NCBI GenBank assembly: GCA_037176905.1
Contig: JBBBWG010028311.1
Coordinates: forward strand, 75,299 to 139,298
DNA: 64,000 nucleotides
DNA from: Azolla pinnata
Lineage: Eukaryota > Streptophyta > Polypodiopsida > Salviniales > Salviniaceae
Direction of reading: 5' to 3'
The notes under the pieces were generated by a model that saw nothing but the letters and a program-made list of their open reading frames with translations, was not told the origin of the DNA and did no database searches. Positions 29,601 to 43,400 of the stretch are shown here, one piece after another (position 1 is the first letter of the stretch; every line of letters starts with the position of its first letter). The translations under genes and the position numbers were made by a program.

Positions 29601-30125
29601 AGTAACATTCTTGCAACTTACATCTCAGAAACGCATACTTATGTGACCTTTGATTTATCTAGCGCTTTCTTGACGGAAAGAGAGAAACGGAGAGACAAAC
29701 AGACTGATAGAGAAAAGGGGTTAACTTTTCTTTTCTTGTTTTTACCTGTTCCGCAAGAACTGCGCAAAACCCTTCGTGGAAAGTTCAATCTCTTTGCTGG
29801 ACGAATTCTTCTGAAGGTAAGAGGAAGAAGAGAGATATTGGTCGAGAATCCCGGTGGGATTCATTCTCAGGGACTCTCTCTTCTTAGTCCTTCTTGTCTC
29901 CTCGGCAGGACCAGAAGCAGCCGCAGGAGAAGAAGAAGAAGAAGAAGAAGAATCAAGAGACTTTGCAGCATTGCCCTTGATGAGCTTACGTCTCCTCTCG
30001 TGCCTCCGCTGCAGCGTGAGGGTAGGGAGGCGATGGTGCCGATGGGGAAGAAGAAGACGGAAGTGATGGCAACCGAGGCCATAGCTCTGTAGGTCGAGGA
30101 GGTGGGGAGCAGCAGGAACGGCCAT
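20632..30125 (-). CDS. Plastid 1,4-alpha-glucan-branching-enzyme-like protein (BE1/EMB2729 type)
   Basis: Plant GH13 protein of the divergent branching-enzyme group. Exons, first to last: 30125-29746, 29471-29400, 28324-28260, 28112-27423, 27285-27113, 27004-26915, 26819-26744, 26048-25941, 25051-24961, 24443-24342, 24262-24160, 24032-23895, 23804-23736, 23601-23500, 23412-23335, 23270-23160, 21791-21711, 21626-21522, 20890-20805, 20719-20632; 935 residues and all phases close. The N-terminus looks like a plastid transit peptide. A CBM48-like part ([17 protein letters not shown]) precedes the barrel. GH13 regions are DIVHSY (Asp524), [13 protein letters not shown] (Glu649) and ENHSQ. The usual nucleophile Asp is His595, and the region IV Asp is Ser718, so hydrolytic or transferase activity is doubtful. 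An upstream in-frame ATG (30221) is possible. The last two exons are weakly conserved and least certain. Confidence 0.92.
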
Positions 30126-30219
30126 GGCGAGAGCTCGCGGAGCAGGTGCCCTTCGCGTTTTGCTTTCCTGCTTTTGCTTTTCCTGTGCCCTTATCTCTCC
30201 GTCTCTTTGTCTTCCCTGC

Positions 30220-31625
30220 AAAATGTCTTTTAGGGTTTTAAGGTTTTAAAGGTCTAAGGATTTTAGGGTTTTTAAGGTTTTAAGGTCTAAAGGATTTTAG
30301 GGTTTTAAGGTTTTTTAGGGTCTAAGGATTTTAGGGTTTTAAGGTTTTAAGGTCTAAGGATTTTAGGGTTTTAAGGTTTTACGGTCTAAGGATTTTAGGG
30401 TTTTAAGGTCTTAGGGTCTTTAGGGTCTTTAGGGTTTTAGGGTCTCATGGTTTTAGGGTTTTAGGGCCTCATGGTTTTAGGCTTTTAGGGTCTCATGGTT
30501 TTAGCGTTTTAGGGTCTTAGGGTCTTTAAGGTCTTTAGGGTTTTAGGGTCTCATGGTTCTAGGGTTTTAGGGCCTCATGTTTTTAGGGTTTTAGGGTCTC
30601 ATGGTTTTAGGGTTTTAGGGTCTTAGGGTCTTTAAGGTCTTGAGGGTTTTAGGGTCTCATGGCTCTAGGGTTTTAGGGCCTCATGGTTCTAGGGTTTTAG
30701 GGCCTCATGGTTTTATGGTTTTAGGGTCTCATGGTTCTAGGGTTTTAGGGTCTCATGGTTCTAGGGTTTTAGGGCCTCATGGTTTTAGGGTTTTAGAGTT
30801 TTAGGGTCTCATGGTTTTAGGGTTTTAAGGTCTAAAGGATTTTAGGGTTTTAAGGTTTTTAAGATCTAAGGATTTTAGGGTTTTAAGGTTTTAAGGTCTA
30901 AGGATTTTAGGGTTTTAAGGTTTTACGGTCTAAGGATTTTTAGGGTTTTAAGGTCTTAGGGTCTTTAGGGTCTTTAGGGTTTTAGGGTTTTAGGGTCTCA
31001 TGATTTTAGGGTTTTAGGGTTTTAGGGTTTCATGGTTTTAGCGTTTTAGGGTCTTAGGGTCTTTAAGGTATTTAGGGTTTTAGGGTCTCATGGTTATAGG
31101 GTTTTAGGGCCTCATGGTTTTAGGGTTTTAGGTCTCATGGTTTTAGGGTTTTAGGGTTTTAGGGTCTCATGGTTTTAGGGTTTTAGTGTTTCGCCATGCT
31201 TTTCAGGATGTTTTCCAACATGGCCTTCTTTTTTAGGGTCTTCAGGGTTTTAGGTTCTTAGATTTTAGGGTTTTAGGGTCTCGGGGTTTTTAGAGATTTA
31301 GTGTTTTAGCCATGCTCTTCAAGATGGTTTCCGAGATGGCGTTCTTTCAAGGTGTTAGGATTTTAGGGTCTTATGGCTTCAGGGTTTTATGGTTTTATGG
31401 TTTTATGGTTTTATGGTTTTACGGTCATAGGGTTTTAGGGTTGAGCCATTGTCTCCATGCTCTTTCCGAGATAGCCTTCTTTTAGGGTCTTAGGGTTTTA
31501 GGGTTTTAAGGTCTCATGGTTTTAGGGCTTTTAGGGTTTTCAGGTCTTGTAGTTTTAGGGTCATAGGGTTTTTAGGGTTTTAGGGTTTAGCCATCGTCTC
31601 CATGCTCTTTGGGATGGTTTTCTCC
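30220..31625. repeat. 1.4 kb telomere-derived satellite (TTTAGGG variants)
   Basis: Built from TTTTAGGG-like units arranged in blocks. One type, TTTTAGGGTTTTAAGGTTTTAAGGTCTAAGGA (about 33 bp), occupies about 30230-30400 and again 30815-30955. The other, TTTTAGGGTCTCATGG (14-25 bp), occupies about 30410-30815 and 30985-31185, so a large block pair has itself been duplicated. From 31185 to 31620 a third module containing CATGCTCTTC and GATGGTTTCC recurs about four times. The array lies just upstream of the branching-enzyme gene start (30125 or 30221, minus strand). Confidence 0.93.
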
Positions 31626-34443
31626 ATCAACCTCGGAAAAGCTCCTTTGCAATGGAAAAAACTAGCTGGAATGGGTCAATGAGATTGTCGTGATTATAGC
31701 TCTATGAAGAATGCTATCAAAAAAATAGCTTTATGAAGATTCGTGTTTTTCTTAAGTGAGTTCAGATAGCAACAGAAACGGTGAGGTAGGACAATGATGA
31801 TGGTACTGAACAAATCGACTCCCAATGTATGTTATCACAAATGGTAAATCGAACTCGATTAGAAGTGTTGTTGTCAATTTCGTGGAGTTGATCACTCTTC
31901 ATCTGATCAAATAAAACCCAGCGCTAAAACACCCCAAGTAACTAATCGATTGATCACTTAATCAACTCAATTTGTATAATGAGATTAACAGCGATATTTG
32001 AAGCAGAAGCTAGATTAGGTTAGCAAGTAGATTAAAACTATTTCAAATAGCTAAAAATAACCATTTGTACGCTAGTTCCGAGCACCACTCTATTTGACTT
32101 CTTCTTGTTCGCATAGCCAAGTCAATTGTATAACATACTTTGTGATTAGCAAACACCACTCGGTTTATGATACCTTGAAATTGCATCTCTTTCAAGTGTT
32201 GTCATCTATACCCAAAGTTCACACCAATGAAGAGATACTTAATTAACAGTAATTAAGACTAATTGCATGAGTGGTGCCTTCATCCCGTGCATGATGACGC
32301 ATTGTGAGAGGAGAAGATTCACTCTTGGGAGAGACTAGTCAATAATTAACATACACAAGCAGGAGGATTAGCAGAATAAAGGAGATTAAGCACAAGAGAT
32401 ATTATATTAGCAATGAACTGAAATTCATTACCATACTTATGGAGGGGGTTATATACAAGCGCCAAAGACTCTCTCATTAATGAGGTAGGTAGCTGGTGGA
32501 CTAAATACAAAATAATCCCGTCAACTTTTGAAATACAAATTTCAAGACATTCTAGTAGACAAATCTATTTAGGGTTAGGGTTTACGGTTTAATGTACTGT
32601 ATAATTACATTGACACACAAGTTGACCTTGATAATGTCAATCGCCCTAAGTCCTAAAGCGTGAGCACCTAAAATCAGTGAGAAAACACAAGGATACACTG
32701 CATTTGCATTATAATGAAACAATGCTGAAAAAGAATTTTACCACCATGATTAGCACGACGACGACAACATAAAGCTGTCCTCTAATTACACTTCTTCACC
32801 TCACTGTAACACATTGGACTTCGTAATTAACACCATGCCGGATGAATGCTTGTGATTGCGAAATCACCATGTGTGTTTTTTGCCTTTACCTTCTAGCGGG
32901 CTCGATGTGATCTGGCAGTTTCCATCAACTTTCATTGTATGGGCTTTCTATTTCTTGTATATCTATGGTCACAGCTTTCCAAAACATCCACCAAACTGCC
33001 AGCCCATCCAAGTATCTGCTTCAAAAACGAACTACACCAAAAAACAATAAGTAGCAGAATTTATTTGCAGAAAAATGATGCAAGAAATACATGCTTTACT
33101 CAACAAGAACTTGATTTCAACAATAATACAGAAAAAACATGTTTAACTACCTAAATTGGGAAAAAGGGCTGTCTCGACATGTATGTGTATGTAAAAACTA
33201 AAACTGTAACCTCAGGTTTTGCCTTAATTTGCATTATGATTTCAATCCCATCTTTTCTTTAGCTTGCTGGGAGTTTCATCACTAGCTGATGAGGTTTGTA
33301 ATGCAGGCATCCATGAGAAGAATCAAGACACTTTCCTACGTGAACCTGATTTCTATGCATACAGCCATACAAACTTAATCTTCTCGAGAAATGGTATTGA
33401 AGAAGCCACTTCGACAGCAAACGCTTGTTTTATATATCTTCAGTTTAGCAGGGCTTCTGGGAAGCAGAATTTCTCGACATAATTATACCTGAAGGGCTTA
33501 CTTATTTAGGCATACGGGTTGATGATGATGCCCATTAATAAAGTTTAAGCATAGAAAGCATTGTTCCGTAACAACCATCAAATATGTACCAGTGTCTTAA
33601 TGAATTGTAATGACAAGCATTTCTACATTTGGGAAGAAAAAACATTTGAAGATCAAAGCTTAGTGCATCGAAACCATAGACCAAGCAGGAAGTTTTACCT
33701 CCAATTACTTCTGTCAATTGTGTAGAAACTGAATTTGATTTGGATGCCATGCGGATAGCTCATACGTAGGATGTTAGCACATTAGAAACAAGGAACTTCC
33801 TACTGCAGAGATCTTATTTGATGCTTTTGACCTCCTTTGCGTGTTTGTTGCTTCCTTGAATAGTCAGTGAAGAAAGAATCTGCTTCTATCTGGCTGAAGA
33901 AAGAATTCTACCATGAATGACATTTTGACATTGGAAGCTATGCTTGCAGGTTCTTATTCCTCGAGAGTTGCAGATTTCCACCCAGGCCTTCGGTAGGAGG
34001 GTCATGGTTCATTCTTCAAAATTGGCTTCCATTTAACCATAATTCAAATGCTTTCTGTAAGAGGAAATATTACAGGAAAACTCTGGAGTAGGGTTTCCAT
34101 CTTCGCACTGCATTTTCCAATGTTTTTCCTTTTTGCAGAACGTTTTGACATGGACTATGTACTGCTGTTGTCTTGAGCACAAGATCTACTAGAAATCCTC
34201 CATATACAGTTTTCTCGGAATGTCAGTCTACATATTTGCTGCATTTCTATGACTTGCACATTCTATGGTCAACCTCTGTTTCAGCTTCTGCTTTGCCATT
34301 GAGTTTGTTAAATAACATTATAGTTTATCCCAGCTGCTTTCCCAAGAGTGTGTAGTAGATCACAGGAAACACTCGCAGTTCACATTCTTACAACTTAAAA
34401 TCAATTTGTAGAGCATTCGAGTTCTCATGTATGCCAACAGATC
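31626..34443. other. Intergenic DNA, no gene recognised
   Basis: AT-rich. A short telomere-like motif occurs at about 32572-32590. The right end should hold the 3' untranslated region of the minus-strand kinase gene. Open frames up to 72 codons (for example 33264-33482) lack any domain. Confidence 0.5.
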
Positions 34444-37400
34444 TCAGCCACCGCATATAAGCTTTGTGATGTATGTTTTCCAAGAAGACAATGAACGCAG
34501 CAGTACATCACGAGGACAAAATTTTGAGTTCCTGCTCGTGCCTATGTCTTTCTGTTCTACATTGTCAATGTGTTGTACCAATGTTGTCAGTTCTGTTGAA
34601 AATTTCTCAGATGAATCAGCACCAGCAGGCCTCCCTATTTCATTCTTTCCATCGGGCACTTGGATGCACCGCAACTCTGTATGTTCCTTTCCCACATTCA
34701 GGTCCAACATTTCTTCAAATTTATTAGCTGAGCTATCGTAACCAATTCCATCTTTTAGCAATACCAATTGTAGCTGATTCAGTTTTTGAATAACTGCATC
34801 CAATGTTGGCCTTTGATGTGGATCTCTTACCAATACAAAATTAAGAAACTCAATGATTGGCTTGAAGTTATTCAGCTTTGCAGCCTTATCACCAGTAATA
34901 AGCTCCTGTCAAAGAGAAGTTCACAATCCAGATTAAAACACCAAGGAAAATCTTTCCATTGTCTCTATATCTCAACAACATATGGAGCAATCTTTCTTGA
35001 ATGAAAATTTATGGCTCGCTGATAGTTTCATTTTGGTAGGTCATTTTGATGGGTTTTCACCTGACATTAAGGTTTTTCATTGCTTATTGTAAAACAAGGC
35101 TAGAATATGTTTCGAACTTCTTACTGACGTTTAGATGCAAAGTTCGAGGGGTAACAGATTTCTCATCCATCAAGTGAAGATGTGATTTGTGAGGCAGACC
35201 GTTTTCTTAAAGCGTTACCTTTGTGGAATTTATTTGAACGGGGACCATATAGAGTCCAAGTCGAGCATTATGCAGAAAATATATCAGATGACGAAGAAAG
35301 ATGAAAAGCAGGGACCCCCAGAGTGGGCAGGATGATCCAAACAGCTGCTAAAAAACTTCCATTTTATTTCTATACATAACTAATATGAGATTTCCTTGGT
35401 TAAAGCTGATGCAATATACCACACATTTAAGTTTTTTTCATTCTTTTAGGCTGGAAGGATATACTTACTTCAGAAGGCAATGTTACACGGATGAAAAACC
35501 GAGTCCAATCTTCATCATAAAGAAGGTATTCTCCGGTTAGAAGTTCATATAAGAGGCACCCTAAGCCCCATACATCCACAGCCCTACCTACACTCTCGTC
35601 CTTTTCAGGAATATTCATCAAATTATCATCCTGCTTGTTTGACAGCAGCATCAGCATTTCTGGGCTTTTAACATACTCTGTCCCTCGATTACGAACTGTG
35701 CATTCCCCACCTTGAAGGATAGATGCCTACAAAACGGAACATAGAGCACAGAAGGTAAAACACAATTGTGGACCATTACAATCTTCTAGCTGAAACAGGT
35801 GACATTCTAATGAAGTGTTGTATTACTGTACAAAAGAAAGAACATACAATGAAACCCATGGAAACACTAAATTAAGTATTAATAAAAGCAGACATGAGGT
35901 TACATAAAGCCCTGTTCATAGACAAATGGCCATAGCATTGAAGCTATGTAGTAAAAACGACTTTTTCATGTACAAGTGCAACACTTTTGGAGGTCTTGTT
36001 GATCAGATTTTGACAGTATTTCCTTATTCTTATTATATTCTCACCTTGCTTTGCCCAAAATCTGCAATACAAACTCGAAATGGGAGGGTGAAACTTTCCA
36101 TCATCTTTGAGAGAACCGGATTCCAAAATTCTTCTTCAGATTGTGTGGTCTCTAGTGGCTCCAAAAGAATGTTGTCACATTTGAGATCATAATGCACAAC
36201 ATTATGCAACTCGAGGACCTTGACCTGGACAAACCCAGACCAAGTTTTAGAATTAAAACCAACATTTTTAGTTTGGGCTAGATGTTATCCTCTCAAAACA
36301 ATTTTCATGGGCATAATAACGGAATTCCTTACAACAATAAACAAGAGGTAACCTATCATGACAGTTTTGAGCATAAACAGACAAAAGAATAGGTTACTAA
36401 AGATCTTTGTCAGTTGTAGCTTGGAGTGAAATCTTGATCAGGAGTGGCAAAAGTTTTCTCCCCCCTACTTCTTTACCTAAGCATAACTTAAGGCTGCAAT
36501 ATTAGCTAGACTTCCCTAATCGTCATTCTAGATGGACCTCAAGTCTGGCAGAACACTGGATGTATATGAAAGCCAACTCAAACAGATGACCTACAAGCTT
36601 CCAAATGTGCTTGGTCTACCATCAGCATAGCGGAAAGATCTAATTATGAGCATTATTTTGACAACCCCTACTCAAGACATTGTAAACAAGTTTACATAAC
36701 GAGAGCTAAATGATTGTTTGGGATTACGTGCTTACTGCTTGAAGTACAGCTGAATAGATCTCCAAGTATAGTGGCAGCTTCTTGTAAAAAGCTTTGGTAA
36801 GGTTGTCAGAAGAATCCTTCTCTCTACAAAATTGAATATCATGATGTTGACGCCAATAACGGAGACTGCATTTATAATGTTTGAGGACAAGTACGAACGA
36901 TTCGACATCAACACCATAGTCTAATAGTTGGCAAACCCTGTCGTCCCCGATGAACTTCTCAAGAATCTCTACTTCAGAGTAGATGTCAAAAAATTTACAA
37001 GGGTCGTGTGGGCTTTTGGGCAAATCAACCATCTTCAAAACTACCGACTTGCAAATTTTCTTATCACCATCCATCTTTGTGAATGTTGCTGCATACACCT
37101 ACACATGGAGGAGGATCAAATCCTTACTGCAAGTACAAGCAAAACTGAATTCGATTGTTATCAATTCAACCATACATCAGAGCTCACCTGAGCAAAGGCA
37201 CCATGAGCAATACGATGCCTATTTGTATACAAAGAAGAGTTAAAGTAATCCCTCCATAGCAGCTTGAAAATCCTGTGAACAGGTGGGGAAAAGCTCTTCA
37301 TCCTCTGGCGAAGAAATGGTGATAGTACGGCATTGGCTGTGTGATTTATATCTATGTCAATCAAATTAAGGATTACTTTGGCTTTCATTATTCATGCTAC

Positions 37401-40400
37401 AAAATGATTAATATAAATTAAAAGATGGACTTTTCCAATAATTTTCTAACTGATAGACGTGACAATAGCAATAAAACTATAGGTTTCAGGAATAATCAAG
37501 GACACTCTATGTGAGTTTCACATATATTTATTACCAGCCAGGATTGTCTGCTTTTGCATTCTGGCATCCAGATTTCATATCCTATAATGACCTGAAACTG
37601 TAGCACTGGTAAAGAGGTTAACAGGAAATTAGTTAGGCTACAAGCCTTCTATGTTGGAGATGAGTTGAGCTGAGAAAATCATCTGCATGATGGATAATGC
37701 TAAAAATTGACATAATAGTGAACAATCATATGTTTGAACCATTGCGAATGCTAATATGGAGAGGTCATTGAACGGATTTGTCATTAGCATAACTAGAACA
37801 TAAAAAAACTAGTGATCAGAAATCAATACCAAGCATAACGTTATGAGATATCTAGCCAAAGGATACGATAAAGAAGATAGAATGGAGCATTCATCCTCTG
37901 ACCATCCATAGGAAATCTATCACTGTAAGAAGTATCCAAGGTACCCCTGTGGCATGCAGAACATAAATGTTAGGCCAGTGAAAAGAAAGAGCTTGAATGC
38001 GGAGAGACAAATTCCTGATGACTTTCATCAATCAATCAACTATGAAATTTTCTTACTGAGGAGTGATCATCAATGAGACAAATAGCTCAAGAAGAAGCAG
38101 ATGCAGCCTGGTATCACGATATATACGCCTTTTCACGCATTCACTTTCATAGGGTAGAGCAACTGTTTTATTGATTCCCCCGGAATATATAGCTCCAGGA
38201 TTGAATTCGCTGCTTATGAATTGCTCCTCATCTGGCTGTATGGGAGTTACAGACCTTTTATTCTCAACCAAGAAATCTTCTTCTACAGATTCTCCTAACG
38301 AGCTATCTTCATCCCCTTTTCTTGCAGACTTGGGTAAGTTCAATTTAGGAATTTGTGGTCTTTTGATACTTGATACTGTCTTCTGTGGTAGCTGATTATT
38401 GGGGATGATGGATGATGTCTCTGAAACCTTTCCTCTAAAATCCTGATCGGGTTTCAGCTGCAATGATGCACTTTTTCCATCTACCTGACAGTCGATCCCT
38501 GATGCATCCTCCTGGGCAAGCTCCCTTTCTACTTCTTCGTTTAGATCACAAAATCTACCACAGTAAACAAATTTGCTATTCCTTTGGAGCCCTTTTAGAT
38601 CATTATCTCGCCTCTTGCAATTTGTTTCAACCATCTTTTGAGTCCATGTGTTACCACTGCAGTGTGAACCCTTTGATGAAGAACCCACCGGCATGGCATT
38701 ACCGAACATATCCTCACCATGGGTGATAGGAGAGAATCTCCCATCAAGTGAGTCAAGTGATCCGTAACCCTTGCCAGATCTTGGATGTAAAGTGTTCTCC
38801 TTTAATTTCTTCCTTCTGATAGTTTCACATCTGTCTGAAAATGCCTTAAGAGGATAAGAGAAAACTGCAGGAAGTGGTGATGGCTTCTCATGTGTAAATG
38901 GCCTCCTTCTGTGATGATCTTCACTGCCAAGCTGGCGAATTAGACTACGAGAGGAAACAGGAAATAAATATTTTTTGTTTGTCCTTGATCTACATGAAGC
39001 ATATACAGGCTGATCAAGGGGCATCTGTACATTATCTTTACAAGCCGCTGATCGCTGTTTTAACCTAAGAAGATTGAAATTTGGTGCTCCCAAGTAGATT
39101 GCTGTTTTGCCATTGTCCAAATCAGTACAAGAAATATCTCTACAATGGTGGTTCAAGCTGCCTCCATCATTATTGGCCACATTTTCATCCAGTTCTACCC
39201 TTTGTATAGCACTGGACACTGATTTATTATCAGCCAAAATTTTCTCACTGCGAGGGAAGACATTATCTGCAAGCAGATTCCGGGAATGAAAATCGTTCAA
39301 TGCTTTGCTCTGAGATTGGAAGACTCCATTCAAAAGATTTTCTGAAGAAGATTCCCTTGGTGTAGCAACATTGGAGAGTTCATATTCCAATGCCATCTGA
39401 TGGACAAGAAAATCCATTATTTTGAGCTGCTTGAAACGTTTGCTAACATGTTCATCCTTATTCTCCGAGATTGCAAGAAGAACTTCCCCATGCTTCCTGC
39501 ATGCAACGCTTACTGTTTCATCTTCAGAAAACACAGTCGTACATAAGTCTGCTATAGAGGACGAATCCTGGGTAGAAAGGCTTTCTTCATTCTGAACACA
39601 AGCTGATCGATCTCCGTCCCATGCCTCCGTGCTACTTGGATTTGATTGATTTATCGGTTTTTTCTTCAGTTGACCTTCTCCCTTCCAGTTATAAAGCTGC
39701 ATGAAGCATAGAAAATGATAATCCAAGAAGGCATCGACGTAGCTTTGTTTCAGATAAGGGCTTCCAGATGCAGTTTCTGATTTCACTGCATACTCGGTAA
39801 ATTTCAGGCTGAAGACTTTCACAAGAAGGTTAAGACACTCCTCCTCAATAAACATGGAGATGCGTGAAGCAAGACCCTGAACGATTACCCTAGCTGTACA
39901 GCTCTTGCACAGGCAGCGACTAGAATCGATATTAAGATGGAGGGAAGGATAAGATGATTCAACATCAAGGAATGTTGGGTTGCAGGTTAGATCACATGTT
40001 AGCTGCAGCTTACGAAGCTTAAACAAATATAGTGTCTGCCAGCTTGAACGTCCATACATGCAATGAGGAGATGGATTGAGCAGCCTATCATCTTCTGTGG
40101 AAACTCGGATACTGCCCGTCAGCTTGCACGACCTAATTGAATTTCTTGCTGAGCTCAACTCCAAGGATGGTGAAACATCATGCTCATGCCTTCCCCGCAA
40201 TAGGGAGATTTGATCTTCACAGGTAATTGCGCAAGCCCATGCCTCCCGCTCTATTTTCCTCTCTGTATGAATCGTTCTACCCTGGAAAAACGGACACTTC
40301 AGTATGTTCATCAGTAATCCGTCGACTGGGTTCATGAGACAATCGAGAATCGTCATGTCTTCTGACAAAGACAACGAGAAATTATTGTTGCAACTCGAAA

Positions 40401-43400
40401 CCTTCACCTGCATTCTTCTGTAGAATAGGGTAACAAGGGAATCAAGGCACTGAAATGCATCCCTTAGACATCGAACACCAGAGGATTCTAAACAGAAATC
40501 TTGGTTTCTAAATAGCAACATCACCAATGCCTCAGGCATATCGGCATAATACCTAGAATAGTTGAAGATGTTCTTGTAGCATCCATGACAGGATTCCAGT
40601 AGAAGCCAGCTCAGGTAGTTATTCACACATGACCAATGCTTCTTGTTCCTCACGATAACTTGCCAGAGATTCTCCTCAAAATCAGTCCAGCTCGAGCCTG
40701 CGTATGACTTATCATCTTTTATGATCTGGAAACTGGCTTTCAAGAGGCTCAATAAGCTCTGCATAGCTAGAATTTGAGGGAGAGTCCACACTGAAGGCGG
40801 CTCTAATCCAGAGAAAACACTCAGGGCTTCATCAAAATATCCACATACATCTTGAAGAAGAAGGGAGCATGTGAATCCTTTGGCTGACAGAAAGATGCTG
40901 AAGTCTGCTACAATGCTCATCAGCATGCTAATTCTTGGCCAGAAGCTTAAACTTGACATCTGCGAACCTGCACGATCATCAATCTCAAATGCAAGTCTGG
41001 GGCTACAATTCTCCATCATGCCACAGTGCGAATTTCTTTTTCGAGCAGAACTGTTAGAGGAGAATGCCAATCTAAGGTTTCTCGATGCCTCTCGAAGAAA
41101 ATGATCGCGAAAGCTAATGTCGTCACCGCCCTGAAGTACTGCTTCCTTGGAAGAATCTGTTACATGGTTCAGCCCTACATTCTGAATCTGACCATGTTTC
41201 TGTGTATTATTCATTTGAGTCCACAGCCGGTCCAACTGATATATCACTTGAAATATCAACTCTTGCAATCTCCCATCATCAGGCTGACAGAAACTGTTAA
41301 AGAAATTACACATATCCATAATGAAGGAAGAGATGATGGTGTCATGGTTTACATAGATTTTCCTCATAACTTCCCTCTGTGCTGAAGCTGCAGCAGCGCT
41401 GTGATGTACAAGCAGAGCATGGAATACCTCTAACAAGCATAAATTTGCTTCCAGAACCATTCTATGGCATTCATGATCCGTTCCTTGTAATCTGCTGCCC
41501 TGCTTAGATATCAAGCATGGCTTCAAGATCAGTTTCGGAACTTTCGGTCTTTCAGACGAACGAAGAATTGGATCTCTTCTTCGACCGTCAGAATTCAAAC
41601 CATTGGTTACTGGTGGCTGGGTTTTCTGTACAGCAGTGCGTTCTTTGCTGTGCTCATTCTCTGCTACACAGCCCCTCTCAGACACCTGAATTTGGTCTTT
41701 TCTCTGATCAAAGATGAACGGGGATGAGCTTCTCCCCGAGCACAAAGAAGCCATCTTTGTCATAATATCTGCCAATCTGGAAAAACTTCCCTCCAGCATC
41801 TTCTGACCTCGCTCTTTCAGGAGGTCATGTTTCTGGGTATGCATAGAAATGTTAAAGACACCTTCTGAAGGTATGTATCTCATTTTGTCTTCTGTCTCTA
41901 CGCCAGAACAGTGCTTTGTGGAAGGAGAAACTAGGAGGCTTGTCTTTTCTTGTTCCATCACCTCACCAGGAAGTGCCGTGCATGTATTACTGTTCGATGG
42001 GCATTGAAATTGGTTGGATATCCTTATCTTCACAAGTGAGGCATACAGCTCAAGGATCGACTTCAATCCTCCACATTTTGCCATACCAGATGCAATGAAG
42101 ATGGACCCATTCACAAGCAAAGCTAGCAATTTGGTCAGACACCAGATTTTGTCTACTTCACTCTTAAGCTGCCGGTTGCTGCTATCCAACCGAGATTCTT
42201 GTCGTTTGACCCCTTCATCGAAAACATGCTTCAGCAAACCATTATCAGCAGTGTAATCCTTCAACCAACCTATCAAGCAATCAACTATGTGGCTGGTAGC
42301 ATCTGCAGGGAGAACCTGTGCAACATTTAAACAAACTTCTGCAGTCTCATCGACACTCAGAGCCACCGTATCCCCCTGCACAAGACCACATTTACCAGAT
42401 GATTTGATTGCCTCCTCGATCAATGACTCCAAGAACCCACGATGTACCCACTCTAGCAACCTTATCTGTATCGACTTGATCTTGCAGGTGTAATCCTCAG
42501 AAGCGGATTTCGAGGCATTTAGGCAAAGGGATTCAAAGAATTTGGTAATGCCAATACTCTCAGATTCTTTCCCACCCCCTTTACCGGGCGAAAGAGGAGC
42601 CTCTAGAATCTCACGATCGAACTGAGCATCTACGAACAGCTCGTGTTTTACATCTTTGCTTTGCCTTGACAAGCTCTGACACACTGAAGCTGCATGCTGA
42701 AAGGCATTCTGTGACATCAGACTGCCCTTGAAATGTTGCCTTGGTGAATCTGTCCCTGCCCTACAGCTTTCAGTGCTTGACAAGTCTCCACTTGTTGATG
42801 TAGATGCATTTCTGTTCATGCTATGGGTGGAACAGAGAGATGGCTTCGCAGAGAGCAGGGCTAGCGAGATGTCTCCTCCTCTTCGATTGGCGAGATCTGA
42901 TCTCGAACCACTCCTGCTCGACACAAACATATCTTTAGCGTCTTGCATCAGTATTTCGAGCAGAGCGTGGATCCCTCTCCTCCTCGCCGACCAGCTACTG
43001 TTGCCGAGGTTCGAAAGAGCACACCGTTCTCTCGACGAGAATCCATGGCTTCTGCTGTTAGGATCGCGAGAGCAGTACGTAAGCTCCTGAATCCGTGGAG
43101 CCAGCTGCGATATGCCCTCTGTTTCGAAGGCTCCTAAGAAACCGAAATCCTGCTTAAAAGCGCTACCTGCTTCTTGTTCTGAGAAGCCACCATTGTCATA
43201 CATCGCATCAAGGAAACTAGCAAAATGTAGATTACAGCTTCTTTCTGAGAGATGGCACACTCTCCATTTCCTCTTCACCTGTGCTGCAGCAGATTCGGTT
43301 CGGTTTTCACAGGATTCATGGCAGAAGCCATAAGAATGTAGGGAATCCTCCTCCTCCTCCTCCTCCTCCTCCTCTTCCTTCTCCTTCTCCTCCTCCATAG

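Noticed and set aside
37560-37590. Possible extra exon of the large kinase gene
   Set aside because: Joining exon 2 directly to the acceptor at 37337 keeps the phase and reads smoothly into the kinase domain. The candidate exon is tiny and would not leave the right phase for that acceptor.
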